Assembly (NCBI GenBank): GCA_041486365.1
Contig: JBGPLH010000183.1
Span: 1 to 6,729 of the forward strand
Length of the DNA stretch: 6,729 nt
Origin: JBGPLH01 sp041486365 [NCBI: Thermodesulfobacteriota bacterium]
GTDB lineage: Bacteria > JAUYMQ01
Direction of reading: 5' to 3'
Positions 6,605 to 6,729 of the stretch are shown here, piece by piece. Made by a program: the position numbers and the translations under genes. The number at the start of each line of letters is the position of its first letter. Within the stretch, counting starts at the first letter, position 1. The notes below the pieces were generated by a model that had not been told where the DNA came from, made no database searches, and worked only from the letters and a program-made list of their open reading frames with translations.

Positions 6605-6616
6605 GCTCCCCCCCCC
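6605..6616 (-). promoter_or_regulatory. murA ribosome binding site with a nine-G run
   Basis: Immediately before the murA ATG the transcript reads nine consecutive G residues (plus-strand C 6608-6616), then AGC and ATG. The G-run and following AG supply a GGGGAG-type Shine-Dalgarno sequence about 2-5 nt from the start codon. Homopolymers of this length are prone to slippage, which would change SD strength and spacing but not the reading frame. Confidence 0.5.
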
Positions 6617-6621
6617 GTTCG

Positions 6622-6729
6622 TCAGCTCCCGCCGGCGTGCCGGGCCGGCGGCCCTCTGCGATCCTCCTTGCCGTCGCTCAGCCTTTCAGCCGAGACGACC
6701 CGCGGGATGCCCGCGAGATCCCTCCGAAC
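6622..6729 (-). CDS. prmC: Peptide chain release factor N5-glutamine methyltransferase PrmC, C-terminal end only
   Basis: Only the last 35 residues are inside the window; the gene enters from the right edge and stops at TGA (6622-6624). The visible protein starts [16 protein letters not shown], which resembles the usual C-terminus of PrmC/HemK (a 'DLAGxxRVV' strand ending in A-E/R). PrmC uses SAM to methylate the glutamine of the GGQ motif in release factors RF1 and RF2. The remaining ~19 residues ([19 protein letters not shown]) look like an unstructured tail beyond the usual end. The catalytic NPPY region would lie outside the window. Position supports the call: prmC directly upstream of murA is a known arrangement in several phyla. 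The gene stops 17 nt before murA, so the two are probably cotranscribed. The identification rests on a short stretch plus context. Confidence 0.72.
   Translation of the reverse strand, partial: VRRDLAGIPRVVSAERLSDGKEDRRGPPARHAGGS
6629..6651 (-). repeat. GC-rich 8-bp inverted repeat at the prmC 3' end
   Basis: CCGCCGGC (6629-6636) and GCCGGCGG (6644-6651) are exact reverse complements around a 7-nt loop, so a strong hairpin can form in either strand's RNA. It lies in the last codons of prmC, just before murA. On the transcribed strand it is followed by GAGC and then mixed sequence, not a U-run, so it is not an intrinsic terminator. It could affect mRNA stability or translation of murA; that is inference, and chance formation in GC-rich coding sequence is possible. 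Confidence 0.4.

Noticed and set aside
6605-6729. Histidine attenuator or T-box before the his genes
   Set aside because: The his genes begin by overlap with murA. There is no leader peptide with a His run and no room for a riboswitch; any such control would lie beyond the right edge.

Overview
The window is one high-GC bacterial stretch in which every supportable gene is on the minus strand. In transcription order (right to left): the 3' end of prmC (release-factor glutamine methyltransferase), murA (first committed step of peptidoglycan synthesis), hisD, hisB, hisH, an unassigned outer-membrane-type lipoprotein gene, hisA, hisF, and, behind its own promoter, the 5' part of rpsU (ribosomal protein S21). 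The prmC-murA-his order is, from memory, familiar from Geobacter-type Deltaproteobacteria and from Methylomirabilota/Rokubacteria. With the high GC and a lipobox protein, a Gram-negative of that kind is plausible, but I cannot fix the taxon from this sequence.

From prmC to hisF the genes are packed as one operon: gaps of 17, 21 and 4 nt, and overlaps of 4 nt (murA/hisD), 4 nt (hisD/hisB), 4 nt (lipoprotein/hisA) and 7 nt (hisA/hisF). HisB, HisH, HisA, HisF and HisD cover the isomerase, glutamine-amidotransferase/cyclase, dehydratase and dehydrogenase steps of histidine synthesis. hisG, hisI/hisE and hisC are not in the window, and murA runs straight into hisD where hisG might be expected. No promoter or histidine attenuator is visible for the operon, whose start lies beyond the right edge.

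The 139-nt gap between hisF and rpsU holds a near-consensus sigma70-type promoter (TTGACA, 16 nt, TATACT), a bulged hairpin in the predicted leader, and a Shine-Dalgarno sequence that can pair with a CCCC run just before the AUG.

The genes are ordinary housekeeping genes. The unusual part is repetitive DNA carried inside two of them. The start of hisB carries 2.6 exact copies of a 39-bp unit (13 codons), which adds a basic N-terminal extension of about 60 residues to an otherwise normal enzyme. murA has an insertion of about 19 residues containing a diverged copy (20 of 24 positions) of the same element, read in a different frame. The core of the unit can fold into an unusual mini-hairpin. 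This looks like a dispersed, frame-preserving palindromic element that has entered coding sequence at least twice in one operon. I see no defence system, CRISPR array, insertion sequence or tRNA.
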